64,000 nucleotides of DNA, taken from positions 2,604,001 through 2,668,000 of the forward strand of contig NZ_LR884459.1 in NCBI RefSeq assembly GCF_904848165.1. The letters run 5' to 3'. Below are positions 1 to 8,504 of the stretch, piece by piece; the first letter of the stretch is position 1, and the number at the start of each line of letters is the position of its first letter. The DNA comes from Psychrobacter arenosus. Lineage in GTDB: Bacteria; Pseudomonadota; Gammaproteobacteria; Pseudomonadales; Moraxellaceae. Below the pieces are notes generated by a model, which was not told where the DNA came from, made no database searches, and worked only from the letters and a program-made list of their open reading frames with translations. The position numbers and the translations under genes were made by a program.

Positions 1-453
1 ACCGCAAATACTCGCCCCTGAACCAATTAATAGCGCGGTTTCACGGTCTACTTTGAGCCAACGCGTCCCGAGGAAATAAGTCAACATAAAAGTAGAGCTG
101 AGTACGATGGCGTCAATTACGATGGCCGAGGTACCGACACTAGCGACTTGGGTTAGCGTTAATTTAAAGCCATATAACATGATCGCTAAGCGCAGTATCT
201 GCCCTTTAGAAAAGGTCACGCCGTCTGCTAATTTAGGGGCAAATTTTGGATAGACCGTATTGCCTAATACCATACCGATAATGATGGCCAAGGTTAGCGC
301 GCTTAGCCCCAGCATACGGCCATTGGTCCATACGGTAATCTGCTCATTAAGCCACATACTCAGCAAACTGCCCACCAATACTAAGACTAGCCCAGCAAAC
401 TGGTAGGGGCGAGGAATATAACTGTTTAAAGTACGGGCGAAGGCGGTAGTCAT
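1..453 (-). CDS. yeiH: YeiH-family putative sulfate exporter, C-terminus cut by window edge
   Basis: Reading the minus strand from an ATG at 453 gives 151 codons open to the window edge. The product begins MTTAFARTLNSYIPRPYQFA and has several hydrophobic helices. It ends in the stretch LLIGSGASICG, which matches the conserved GSGASICG region of the YeiH family (UPF0324, putative sulfate exporters) of the inner membrane. Only the N-terminal part of a protein usually near 340 residues is visible. It is divergent from a LysR regulator resembling YeiE, the same arrangement as yeiE/yeiH in enterobacteria. That pairing supports both names. The substrate is not shown by the sequence; a sulfur oxyanion role is inferred from the family and from reports that YeiE senses sulfite. 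Confidence 0.85.
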   Translation of the reverse strand, partial: MTTAFARTLNSYIPRPYQFAGLVLVLVGSLLSMWLNEQITVWTNGRMLGLSALTLAIIIGMVLGNTVYPKFAPKLADGVTFSKGQILRLAIMLYGFKLTLTQVASVGTSAIVIDAIVLSSTFMLTYFLGTRWLKVDRETALLIGSGASICG

Positions 454-600
454 AGGGGGCGGCTTATAAAGGTAGCGGATTATCAATCATTGCTTGAGGC
501 TATTAGTTAACTTACTAGATAGTCTTGTATAGAATAGTGTTATGCAAAGTTAGTATATAGCAGCAGAACCTATTTGAATAACAGATTAATACGGTATAGT

Positions 601-619
601 CTATCGATAATATCGATAG
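601..619. promoter_or_regulatory. Perfect palindrome, candidate LysR-type operator
   Basis: CTATCGATA-A-TATCGATAG is a perfect 9-bp inverted repeat with a 1-nt centre, lying between the divergent yeiH and lysR genes. It contains a T-N11-A motif (TCGATAATATCGA), the usual core of LysR-type regulator sites. A TATAGT hexamer directly precedes it (595-600) and could be a -10 box for the regulator gene, though no good -35 box is visible. Autoregulation and divergent control are inferred from position. Confidence 0.55.
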
Positions 620-727
620 GTTAAGGTGAGGTAGTTTGCATTTTTCTATATGTTTGCCGCCTGCTATAGCCTCACTACTCTATGAGTCGCTATGCCTACG
701 GTAATAACCAATCCTCGAGAGCCGCCT

Positions 728-1678
728 ATGCCATTACCCAAAATTACCCTCAAACAATTAGCCATCTTTGTGAGCGTATACGAGACGGGCAGTACTAGTC
801 AGGCTAGTGAGGCGCTGTATTTATCGCAGTCGGCAGTCAGTAGCGCTTTGACGCAGCTAGAATCACGGTTACAGATGCCATTATTTGAGCGGGTAGGGCG
901 ACGCTTAGAACCCCACGCTTATGCGCAGCAGCTGTATGCGCAAGCGCAGGCAATAATAGGGCAGGTGCAAAGCTTGGAGCAGTACCATGAGCATCAAGCA
1001 GGGCAGATTCGTATTGGCGCTAGTACCACGATTGGTAATTATGTGCTACCGGAAGTGATTGCGGCGTTAAGCCAGCAAGTTCCCGATGCCGATATTGATG
1101 TGCGGATTGCTAATACCCAAGAGATAGTTGCCGAAGTTGAGCAACTCCATGTGGATATCGCTTTGGTCGAAGCCACGCCGCATCCCAGTAATGTCAAAGT
1201 ACTCGCTCAACAAGTCTGGCGTACCGATACCTTAGTGGTATTTGCCAAACGCAATAGCCGTTGGCTAGATGCTTTTCCGGAGGAAGGACAGTCTTTGAAT
1301 AAGGCAAAGGGGAATGAGCAAGCCAGTTATCACTTGAGTCCTACCCAGCTGGCAAGTTTGCCTTTTATTGTCCGTGAAGCGGGTTCGGGGACTCGGCAAA
1401 TCATTGATGAAAAGCTCTTGCAGCATCTGCCGGGAGTCAAAGTCATTATGGAGGTGGCGCAGTCTGAAGCCATCAAAAGGATGGTCAGTGCCGATATTGG
1501 CGTAGGCTGTCTATCACAGCATGTGATTGAGGCAGAATTAGACAGTGGGGAATTGGTGAGGATTGATGTCGCCGAGTTGGATTTATCGCGGCAATGGTGG
1601 TTGATTTGGCATACGGCTTGCCACCAGAGTTTGCTCTGGCAGCAATTTATCAAAAGGATAGTGGGTAAGCCCCGTTAG
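728..1678 (+). CDS. yeiE: LysR-family transcriptional regulator, YeiE-like
   Basis: A LysR-type regulator of about 316 residues. The N-terminal winged helix-turn-helix reads TLKQLAIFVSVYETGSTSQA followed by LSQSAVSSALTQLE. The C-terminal effector domain carries the YeiE-like stretches IRIGASTTIGNYVLP, IVREAGSGTRQIIDEKLL and SEAIKRMVSADIGVGCLS. I prefer the ATG at 728 to the upstream ATG at 692: the protein then starts MPLPKITLKQL, as family members do, and a GAGAG stretch lies just upstream. It is divergent from the yeiH-like transporter with a perfect palindrome between them, so it probably controls that gene and itself. Sulfite sensing is known for enterobacterial YeiE and is only inferred here. 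Confidence 0.85.
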   Translation: MPLPKITLKQLAIFVSVYETGSTSQASEALYLSQSAVSSALTQLESRLQMPLFERVGRRLEPHAYAQQLYAQAQAIIGQVQSLEQYHEHQAGQIRIGASTTIGNYVLPEVIAALSQQVPDADIDVRIANTQEIVAEVEQLHVDIALVEATPHPSNVKVLAQQVWRTDTLVVFAKRNSRWLDAFPEEGQSLNKAKGNEQASYHLSPTQLASLPFIVREAGSGTRQIIDEKLLQHLPGVKVIMEVAQSEAIKRMVSADIGVGCLSQHVIEAELDSGELVRIDVAELDLSRQWWLIWHTACHQSLLWQQFIKRIVGKPR

Positions 1679-1721
1679 GTTAATCTTGTAGCGGCGACTA
1701 CCTAATTTAACAAGTAAGGCT

Positions 1722-2180
1722 CTATTTCACCGGTTTATCAAGTTTGACCACTAAAATATCGCATTGAATATTGGGTAAAATGCTATCGGCAGTTGCGCCA
1801 TTAATCCAAGCGGATAGGCCGTGGCGCTCATGGCGACCAATAATCAGCAGATCGACCGCATTTTTATTCGCATAATTGATAATACCTTCGCTACTCGAGA
1901 TAGCCGTAGTCACTTCCGAGTTTTCCACGTCTAAGCCATTGCGGGTCAAAAATTTCGCCATATTTGCCTGCGCATCTTGGCAGCGCACATCATCCACCTC
2001 TTTATAAAGGCTGGAGGCTGGGACCAATTCATAGCCAAACCCTACCATAGTATCTTTGACAATATGCAAGACTGAAAGCTTGGCATCTTGCTGTAAAGAG
2101 AAAATACGCTTGGTTTTTTGAGCGACGATATCCGCATCTGAGCGTAAGTCTGTGACCAGTAATATATGTTGGTAACTCAT
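1722..2180 (-). CDS. Universal stress protein (UspA family)
   Basis: Cytoplasmic stress protein of 152 residues. It starts MSYQHILLVTDLRSDAD, and the C-terminal part contains LLIIGRHERHGLSAWINGATADSI followed by CDILVV. This is the usual UspA nucleotide-binding pattern (G-x2-G-x9-G-S/T), here in a variant form with A-T-A-D in place of G-S-T. The reading frame is open 24 codons upstream, but the ATG at 2180 is preceded by an AGGAGAG ribosome-binding site, so I choose it. Size fits the single-domain family. It is convergent with the LysR gene, 43 bp away. The exact stress role cannot be read from sequence. Confidence 0.85.
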   Translation of the reverse strand: MSYQHILLVTDLRSDADIVAQKTKRIFSLQQDAKLSVLHIVKDTMVGFGYELVPASSLYKEVDDVRCQDAQANMAKFLTRNGLDVENSEVTTAISSSEGIINYANKNAVDLLIIGRHERHGLSAWINGATADSILPNIQCDILVVKLDKPVK

Positions 2181-2560
2181 GGCAAGCTCTCCTATAGTGA
2201 TGGGGTCAGATAAAGTTAAAAATTGCGCAATAAGCGGATAAATAAATACCATTGTCGCCCTTATAATAAGGACTAAATATTAAAGAGCTCTAGTATTAAC
2301 CTATTATTTTTTATAATACTTATTGCCATAGCATTGGCATTAATTCTACCTTTATAGTAGCACCGCCCCCAAGCAACTGCCAGTTTAATTAATGCTTTAA
2401 CATGTAGGATACTTATAGAAGAATTTATCAGGCTAATTAGCCAAAACTAACTTTAATAACCCTGGTCATTACGGGTTAAACTTTTCATAAAAAGGCCTTA
2501 ATATTGGGAGTTTTAGCGCTATTGTTTAGGTCAGGTTTAACTAGGGATTAAATATAACCC
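2181..2560. other. Intergenic region between usp and cspA
   Basis: AT-rich non-coding stretch upstream of both divergent genes. A weak inverted repeat (TAACCC at about 2457, GGGTTA at about 2473) is the only structure I see. Nothing here supports an additional gene. Confidence 0.5.
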
Positions 2561-2589
2561 TTGCTTAATGTGCAATACTTCCCTATAAT
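2561..2589 (+). promoter_or_regulatory. Sigma-70 promoter of the cold-shock gene
   Basis: TTGCTT (2561-2566) and a perfect TATAAT (2584-2589) are separated by 17 nt. Transcription would start near 2596, leaving an untranslated leader of about 130 nt before the cspA start codon. Long leaders are typical of cold-inducible csp mRNAs, where they act as temperature-responsive structures. Cold control here is inferred. Confidence 0.75.
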
Positions 2590-2726
2590 ACGCCCCTGCT
2601 TAAGAGAAGTTCTGCACCAAATCATTACCTCGTAGTATTAGTTATAATCCTCCGTTTTAAGATTTACCGTAGTAGCTCCAAGCGTTACTGGCCCATGGCC
2701 ATCATTTTTAAAACTAGGATTATATT

Positions 2727-2939
2727 ATGTCTAACGAAATTCAAAAAGGTACAGTTAAGTGGTTCAACGAAGCTAAAGGCTTTGGTTTTATCGCTCCAGA
2801 AACTGGCGCAGACGTTTTTGCTCATTACAGCGAAATCACTGGTTCAGGCTTCAAAACTTTAGCTGAAGGCCAAGAAGTAGAGTTCACAGTAACTCAAGGC
2901 GCTAAAGGCCCACAAGCACACGGTATCACTGCAGTATAA
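2727..2939 (+). CDS. cspA: Cold-shock protein, CspA family
   Basis: Single cold-shock domain of 70 residues. RNP1 is seen as KGFGFIAPE and RNP2 as VFAHYSEI; the N-terminal [15 protein letters not shown] is the family signature. These proteins bind single-stranded RNA and DNA and melt secondary structure as RNA chaperones in the cytoplasm. AGGA lies 7 nt before the ATG. The gene has its own strong promoter about 140 bp upstream and a strong terminator 73 bp downstream, so it is monocistronic. Codon use looks like that of a highly expressed gene. Several paralogues are usual in a genome, so whether this copy is the cold-induced one is not certain. Confidence 0.95.
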   Translation: MSNEIQKGTVKWFNEAKGFGFIAPETGADVFAHYSEITGSGFKTLAEGQEVEFTVTQGAKGPQAHGITAV

Positions 2940-3012
2940 TTTATAGGTCAGCGCTAGCCGCCGACTATAGAGACTATGCAAAAGCTCTTATGGAGCTGAT
3001 ACATAAAAAGAG

Positions 3013-3037
3013 ACGAGCTTAATAGCTCGTTTTTTTT
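3013..3037 (+). terminator. Rho-independent terminator of cspA
   Basis: ACGAGCT-TAAT-AGCTCGT hairpin (7-bp perfect stem) followed by seven further T residues. Confidence 0.9.
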
Positions 3038-3120
3038 GGTTTAAAATTTACTGAGGACGGTTTACCAACAGCCGTTTTTGCGATAAATGTTCACCCGCCC
3101 ATTTACTCTTAGCCCATTGC

Positions 3121-3149
3121 TTGACTTTATTGCCTATCACCCCCATAAA
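3121..3149 (+). promoter_or_regulatory. Possible promoter for the M16 peptidase gene
   Basis: TTGACT (3121-3126) and CATAAA (3144-3149) with 17-nt spacing, about 200 bp before the peptidase start codon. The -10 box is imperfect, so this is tentative. The rest of 3038-3355 shows nothing else. Confidence 0.35.
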
Positions 3150-3355
3150 ATCACCTTAGGCGTCTGTATTACCGTCACTATTTTTACAATTCAGATATCC
3201 CAGCCCCAAACCGTAATATTGGGGCAGCTACATCTATAATATTCATATATAAAATCAATAGTTTACTTATCACTCTATGGCCAGCTTAATAGTTTAGTGT
3301 CGGCTATGAGCCACCTACTACTCAGCGGCATGTAGCGAGATAAACAAGGACCCCT

Positions 3356-6300
3356 ATGATTGATACTGCCTTTACCCCTGATCTCACCTTACACCCTGAA
3401 TTTCGCCTAATCGAGCACCGTCATATTGACGCGTTGTCTCTCGATGTCTTAATCAGTCAACATGCCCAAACGGGAGCGATGCACTACCATTTAGCACATC
3501 CTAGCGATGAAAATGCCTTTTTGGTAGGTTTCCGTACCCAGCCTATGGACTCTAAAGGTGAGGCGCATATTTTAGAGCATGTGGCGCTGTGTGGGTCGGC
3601 GAAGTATCCGGTGCGTGACCCGTTCTTCTCAATGATTAAACGCTCATTGAATACTTTTATGAATGCCATGACGGCTGCAGATTGGACCGCGTATCCGTTT
3701 GCCACGCAAAATAAAAATGACTATTTCAACCTATTGTCTGTCTATCTTGACGCGTCTTTTTTCCCGAATATTCATCCGTTAGACTTTGCGCAGGAAGGTA
3801 TCCGCGTTGAGTTGGATGAGAATGATAAACCGCAGTTTAAAGGCATTGTTTTTAATGAGATGAAAGGTGCCATGAGCGGTGAAATCGATCAGTTGTATCA
3901 TTCGGTCGCCCATCATTTATTCCCCACCACGACTTATCACTATAATTCTGGCGGTGAGCCTGCTGATATTCCCGATCTTACCCATAATGAATTAGTAGCA
4001 TTTCATCAGAGCCATTATCATCCCTCGAATAGCGTCTTAATGAGCTTTGGTAATATTCCGGTGGCTGAGACCCAAGCAAAGTTGCATGAAGATGCGCTAA
4101 AACAATTTGAGACGGGCAAAAAACACGTATCGCGTCCTGAGCAGCGTCTTGCTGCCCCGATCCATGCGACTGAAACCTATACTGCTGATGAGGCTGGTTC
4201 AAATAAGACCCATCACGTGGTCGCTTGGTTGTTGCCCGCCATTACCGATCCTAAGCAACGCTTGGCGTTACGTCTACTAGAGGGCGTATTGATTGAGCAT
4301 GCAGGCTCGCCACTTCGCGCTTATTTAGACACCCATGAGCTAGGTACAGCGCCAAGTCCGTTATTGGGTCTGGATGACAGCCATTTCGAAATGGTCTTTT
4401 ATACCGGTCTGCGCGGCTCTGAGCCTGAGCATGCTGAGGCGGTTGAGCAAGGAATTTTGCACCTGTTAACCGAGGTTGCGAGCCAAGAAATCGCGGCTGA
4501 AGTGATCGAGACCATCTTGCACCAAATTGAGATTGACCAGCGTCATATCGGTGGCGATAGCATGCCGTATGGCCTCAACCTTATGTTAGAAGGCTTTAGT
4601 ACGGCAATTCACGATGGCAACCCTATCGATATTTGGGAAGTGGATGAGCATTTAGAGTGGCTGCGCGAGCAGGTCAAAGACCCTAATTGGCTGCCAGGCT
4701 TAATCAAAACCCACCTGATTGATAACCCGCATCGCGTCCGCGTCACTTTAGTACCGGATACCGAAAAGTCAGCGAAAATCGTAGCCGCTGAGCAAGCGCG
4801 TCTCGATAAAATTGCCGCTGAGCTTACCGAAAATGACAAGGCGGCATTGCGTCAGCAGGCGCTAGATTTAGCTGCTCGTCAAAGTGCCCCAGACGATTTG
4901 AGCTTGTTGCCGAAAGTGGGACTAGAAGACGTGCCGGAGTCAGTAAGCTTTATTTATGGCCAAGAAAAAACCATCCAGCTAGAAGGCCGCGATGCAACGT
5001 TATATCAATACGAAGCGGGCACCAATGGCTTGTATTACTACCAAGTGGTCATGCCCTTAGCGAGTGATGTGCTACCGGGGACTTCACCGGAAGTGGCTGA
5101 TGAGATTATTAATCATCCGCTGTTGCCGTTATATCTCGGTTTATTGTCAGAGCTAGGCACGGATAAGTTGGATGCTCGTGAGATGCAAGCTTTGCAAGCC
5201 GCACATTCTTCTGGTGTGACCGCGCGCATTAGCCAACGCACTAGCGTCAACAATAGCGACGAGATTGGCAGTTATTTCGTAGTGGCTACCCGCGCGCTTA
5301 ACCGTAAGCCTGAAGCCATTGATTTGGTCAAAGAGGTCATGACGCACAGTGTCTTTGATGAGCATGCGCGTATCAAAGAATTGCTGCAGCAAAAACAAGC
5401 CGGCTGGCAGTCACGTCTTGCTGGAGCAGGCCACGCTTATGCCATGCAAACGGCGAGCCGCGGGATGAGCCGCCAAGCGCAACTAGAATACGTGCGCGGT
5501 GGTTTACCGGCCCTAAATGCCTTGACCGCGTTCTTAGCTCATGCCAAAGAAGACGTTACCCAGTGGGATAATCTAGCCAGCGGTTTAATGGCACTGCATC
5601 AACGTATTATGAGCTTGCCTAAGCATGCGGTGATTATCTGTGAAGCGGAGCAAACTGAGCGCTTAACCGACTTGATTACGCAAAGCTGGCAAGCAGTGGC
5701 TGAGCCTATTGATATTACTACAGCTGATAGTACTACAGCGGATAGCGTTTCTACGTTGGCGAGCGTACCTGCTGAGTTTGCAGATTTACAATTGCAAGCG
5801 GCAGCGATGACGGCACCAACGGATCAGGAGGATATTGCTTGGCTAGTGGCGACGAACGTCTATCATAACGCTGCAGTCTATCCGGCAACGCCGGCAGACC
5901 ACCCGGATACCGCACCATTGATGGTATTGGCGCCTTACTTACGCAATGGCTATCTGCATAGTGCTATCCGTGAAAAAGGCGGTGCTTATGGTGGCGGGGC
6001 AGGCTATGACGCCAACTCGTGTGCCTTTAAATTCTTTAGCTACCGTGACCCGCATTGTGCAGAGACCTTTACGCACTTTCAGCAAAGTATCGAGTGGCTA
6101 TTGAATGAGCCGCAAACTGAAGCACAGTTAGAAGAAGCTATCTTAGGTATTATCTCTGCGATGGATAAGCCAGGCTCTCCTGCGGGTGAAGCGGTCAAGT
6201 CTTGCTTTGCTGACCTGCATGGTCGCGGTGAAGCTTGGCAGCAACAGATGCGGGCGAATATCTTGGCAGTAACGCTAGCCGATATGCAGCGCGTGGCGAA

Positions 6301-6406
6301 GCAGTATTTGCAAGAGCAGCCGCATGTCCGTGCCGTATTAGCACCTTTTGATAAAGAAGAGGCGGTCAAAGCGCTGGGCTTTACCGTACAACGGGTCAAA
6401 GGCTAA
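3356..6406 (+). CDS. M16C (PreP/Cym1-like) zinc metallopeptidase
   Basis: A 1016-residue insulinase-superfamily peptidase of the presequence-protease type. The inverted zinc motif HxxEH is HILEH (H71, E74, H75) within KGEAHILEHVALCGS; the third ligand is probably E168 in FNEMKGAMSG. The C-terminal half contains RNGYLHSAIREKGGAYGGG, the conserved substrate-binding Arg/Tyr region of the second half of the clamshell. Length agrees with full PreP (about 970-1050). No signal peptide is visible, so a cytoplasmic site is likely. These enzymes degrade unfolded peptides inside a closed chamber. An AAGGA site precedes the ATG. The gene stands alone and ends in a bidirectional terminator shared with the Nudix gene. 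Confidence 0.9.
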   Translation: MIDTAFTPDLTLHPEFRLIEHRHIDALSLDVLISQHAQTGAMHYHLAHPSDENAFLVGFRTQPMDSKGEAHILEHVALCGSAKYPVRDPFFSMIKRSLNTFMNAMTAADWTAYPFATQNKNDYFNLLSVYLDASFFPNIHPLDFAQEGIRVELDENDKPQFKGIVFNEMKGAMSGEIDQLYHSVAHHLFPTTTYHYNSGGEPADIPDLTHNELVAFHQSHYHPSNSVLMSFGNIPVAETQAKLHEDALKQFETGKKHVSRPEQRLAAPIHATETYTADEAGSNKTHHVVAWLLPAITDPKQRLALRLLEGVLIEHAGSPLRAYLDTHELGTAPSPLLGLDDSHFEMVFYTGLRGSEPEHAEAVEQGILHLLTEVASQEIAAEVIETILHQIEIDQRHIGGDSMPYGLNLMLEGFSTAIHDGNPIDIWEVDEHLEWLREQVKDPNWLPGLIKTHLIDNPHRVRVTLVPDTEKSAKIVAAEQARLDKIAAELTENDKAALRQQALDLAARQSAPDDLSLLPKVGLEDVPESVSFIYGQEKTIQLEGRDATLYQYEAGTNGLYYYQVVMPLASDVLPGTSPEVADEIINHPLLPLYLGLLSELGTDKLDAREMQALQAAHSSGVTARISQRTSVNNSDEIGSYFVVATRALNRKPEAIDLVKEVMTHSVFDEHARIKELLQQKQAGWQSRLAGAGHAYAMQTASRGMSRQAQLEYVRGGLPALNALTAFLAHAKEDVTQWDNLASGLMALHQRIMSLPKHAVIICEAEQTERLTDLITQSWQAVAEPIDITTADSTTADSVSTLASVPAEFADLQLQAAAMTAPTDQEDIAWLVATNVYHNAAVYPATPADHPDTAPLMVLAPYLRNGYLHSAIREKGGAYGGGAGYDANSCAFKFFSYRDPHCAETFTHFQQSIEWLLNEPQTEAQLEEAILGIISAMDKPGSPAGEAVKSCFADLHGRGEAWQQQMRANILAVTLADMQRVAKQYLQEQPHVRAVLAPFDKEEAVKALGFTVQRVKG

Positions 6407-6481
6407 TAGTGTGGTTTTGCGTAATTAGTCCAAGGCTTTAAGGGACTGGTTAGCTTTAAATACTTCATAAAAATCGTGTAT

Positions 6482-6518
6482 AAAAAAACCACCGTTTGTC
6501 ATAAGCGGTGGTTTTTTA
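6482..6518. terminator. Bidirectional rho-independent terminator
   Basis: CCACCG (6489-6494) pairs with CGGTGG (6506-6511), extended by A7 on the left and T6 on the right. It serves the convergent peptidase and Nudix genes. Confidence 0.85.
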
Positions 6519-6575
6519 TTAGGGCAGCTTTTTATTAGGGCAGTTTTTATGAAAGCTATGGCACTTTAAACGCTA

Positions 6576-7139
6576 TTAATACCGTTTAATACTTTTATCT
6601 TTGCCAATATATTCTTGATGAATAGCAAAAGTGCTGTGGTCACTATGCTGCTGACGGTCTGCGAAATAGTGCCGCAAAGTCCGGCGAACTGCTTCAAAAG
6701 CTAAGTCATCCCAAGGGATTTCAGCTTCTGTAAATAGCGCACACTCTAAGCTTTCGGGACCAACACCGTATTTGCCTTCTTGTAAGGTGGTCAGATACAG
6801 CATATAGATTTGGCCGATATCAGGAATATCATAGATGCAATAAAGATGAGGCTCTACTGCTGTGGCCGCCGCCTCTTCAATAGTCTCACGGGCGGCACCT
6901 TCCGCTACTGTTTCACCTATTTCCATAAAGCCAGCCGGCAAGGTCCAATAGCCATAGCGTGGCTCGATAGCGCGACGACACAGCAGTACTTTGTCCTCAT
7001 GGACGACTAAAGCCCCGCAGATAACCTTGGGATTTTCGTAATGAATATAATCACAATTGGGGCAGACCAGACGGAGGTTATGATCGCCTTCGGGGATTTT
7101 ACGTTCGGCCGCATGACCGCATTGGAGACAGTACGCCAT
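6576..7139 (-). CDS. Nudix hydrolase with N-terminal zinc ribbon
   Basis: A 187-residue Nudix hydrolase. A small zinc ribbon comes first (C4, C7, C26, C29). The Nudix box follows: G70, E76, R84-E85, E88-E89 in the stretch GFMEIGETVAEGAARETIEE; the consensus glycine after EE is replaced by alanine. YWTLPAGF before the box is typical of ADP-ribose/FAD pyrophosphatase-like members (COG1051). It would cleave a nucleoside diphosphate linked to another group, using Mg2+, in the cytoplasm; the true substrate cannot be told from sequence. The C-terminal 30 residues are polar and variable. It is a single gene with its own terminator. Confidence 0.85.
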   Translation of the reverse strand: MAYCLQCGHAAERKIPEGDHNLRLVCPNCDYIHYENPKVICGALVVHEDKVLLCRRAIEPRYGYWTLPAGFMEIGETVAEGAARETIEEAAATAVEPHLYCIYDIPDIGQIYMLYLTTLQEGKYGVGPESLECALFTEAEIPWDDLAFEAVRRTLRHYFADRQQHSDHSTFAIHQEYIGKDKSIKRY

Positions 7140-7531
7140 AAAAGTTGCCTAGCTCTATTAGAAAGAATTAAAAATCAATAAGAAGAGATATATTTATAGA
7201 ATAATACGATACCACAGCTGTACCCATCTGGTCTGCAAGACTGTAACAATGCGTAGGCGTGTGGGCGGTTTTTTTACAATAAGCCTTAAATTATAGCGGC
7301 GTATTTGTTAAATACAGTGCTTCAATATAGCAACTCAGTACAGCACCTCAGTACAGCACCTCAGTATAGCCGCCTGACTATAGAGATGGGGTAAGCTATT
7401 GCTAGCTTATGAATACAATAAGCATTGTGTGAGATTTGCACTTACGCAGTGCCACAATAGGTCACATAAAGCACGTGCATGCCTGCTATGATTGCGTTAC
7501 GCTGATTGATGTGCCAAAAAAGGATTTAACT
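7140..7531. other. Divergent intergenic region between two Nudix genes
   Basis: Non-coding, apart from an unlikely TTG-initiated upstream extension (from 7436) of the following gene. It holds the 13-bp triplet repeat annotated separately. No convincing promoter pair was found. Confidence 0.4.
7334..7372. repeat. 13-bp tandem repeat, three copies
   Basis: CTCAGTACAGCAC at 7334-7346, again identical at 7347-7359, then CTCAGTATAGCCG at 7360-7372 with three changes. It lies in the divergent intergenic region upstream of the NudL-like gene. Confidence 0.85.
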
Positions 7532-8401
7532 ATGACTGAGCCTCTGCATTCTGCAAACTTTGATGAACTGGCGGTAGCGCTGCCGGCTCATATCTCGCAT
7601 CCCCTACTCAAACAGCTCGCCACGCGCCTGCAGTCGCAGTTTTTTCCGCAAGACTATAAACGGCCTATTGTCGCGGGCTGGCCAGATATCCAAGATGATG
7701 ATGGCCAAGGTCAGGATCCTAATCGTCCCAATAACCAGACCATGAGTAGGCATTTTGAGGCCGCTGCTAGCGATGCTGGTGCTTCTTCTTCCGCCACTAA
7801 CACTTCCTTTGTACCTGACCATGAAATTAGCCAAGGGGCGTTAATTTTAGAGACGCTATTTCAGGCTCCTATTGCCGATGCTTCGGTACTTATCGCTATT
7901 ACCAATGAGTCCCATCCACGCTTACTGTTGACCAAGCGGGCAGGGCATTTGGCGGCTCATGCGGGCGAGATATCGTTCGTGGGGGGTAAGCATGAGACGG
8001 TAGATGGTAATAACGTAGTGACGGCGTTACGTGAGGCTTGTGAAGAGACAGCGCTACCGCCTAGACAAGTGCAAGTGTTGGGGCAACTGCCGGTACAAAC
8101 CTCAAAAAGTGGCATGAGCGTCCGCCCTATCGTAGCCTTAATACCGCCTGATTTGACGTTAGTGCCGGAGCCGGGCGAGATTGAGCGGATATTTTGGGCG
8201 GACTTTGCGGTATTAATCGAACAGCCCTTAGAAGAGTATGCCATTAATTATTCCCTATCCGGCAACAATCTAGTGTTACTAACGCCGAGTTGGGTAGTGG
8301 ATGGCGAGACAGTATGGGGACTGACCGGATTAATACTCGCCAGTCTGTTAGAGCTATGTTTTGATAGAAAAATTGAGTGGTATTATCGGGCGCAAGCGTA
8401 G
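7532..8401 (+). CDS. CoA pyrophosphatase-like Nudix hydrolase (NudL type)
   Basis: A 289-residue protein. The NudL/UPF0035 signature is clear: LLLTKRAGHLAAHAGEISFV then GGKHE (residues 131-155), followed by the Nudix helix REACEE (167-172). NudL enzymes hydrolyse CoA and its thioesters to phosphopantetheine and 3',5'-ADP in the cytoplasm. The N-terminus (about residues 45-100) holds an extra polar, serine/asparagine/aspartate-rich linker that makes the protein longer than E. coli NudL (192 residues). I choose the ATG at 7532 because AAGGAT lies 6-7 nt upstream; the reading frame continues upstream to a TTG at 7436 without support. Transcribed alone, divergent from the zinc-ribbon Nudix gene. 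Confidence 0.82.
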   Translation: MTEPLHSANFDELAVALPAHISHPLLKQLATRLQSQFFPQDYKRPIVAGWPDIQDDDGQGQDPNRPNNQTMSRHFEAAASDAGASSSATNTSFVPDHEISQGALILETLFQAPIADASVLIAITNESHPRLLLTKRAGHLAAHAGEISFVGGKHETVDGNNVVTALREACEETALPPRQVQVLGQLPVQTSKSGMSVRPIVALIPPDLTLVPEPGEIERIFWADFAVLIEQPLEEYAINYSLSGNNLVLLTPSWVVDGETVWGLTGLILASLLELCFDRKIEWYYRAQA

Positions 8402-8504
8402 CGAATTAACGTTTTATCGATTTAACGATGAGCGCCAGTTCTTGATTTATATAGTTTAATAAACCTAATTTAATAACCTCACGCTAAGCGCTTATCCCTT
8501 CTGT

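Noticed and set aside
7334..7372. Tandem repeats as a small CRISPR array
   Set aside because: Units are 13 bp, directly adjacent without spacers, and no cas genes are present.
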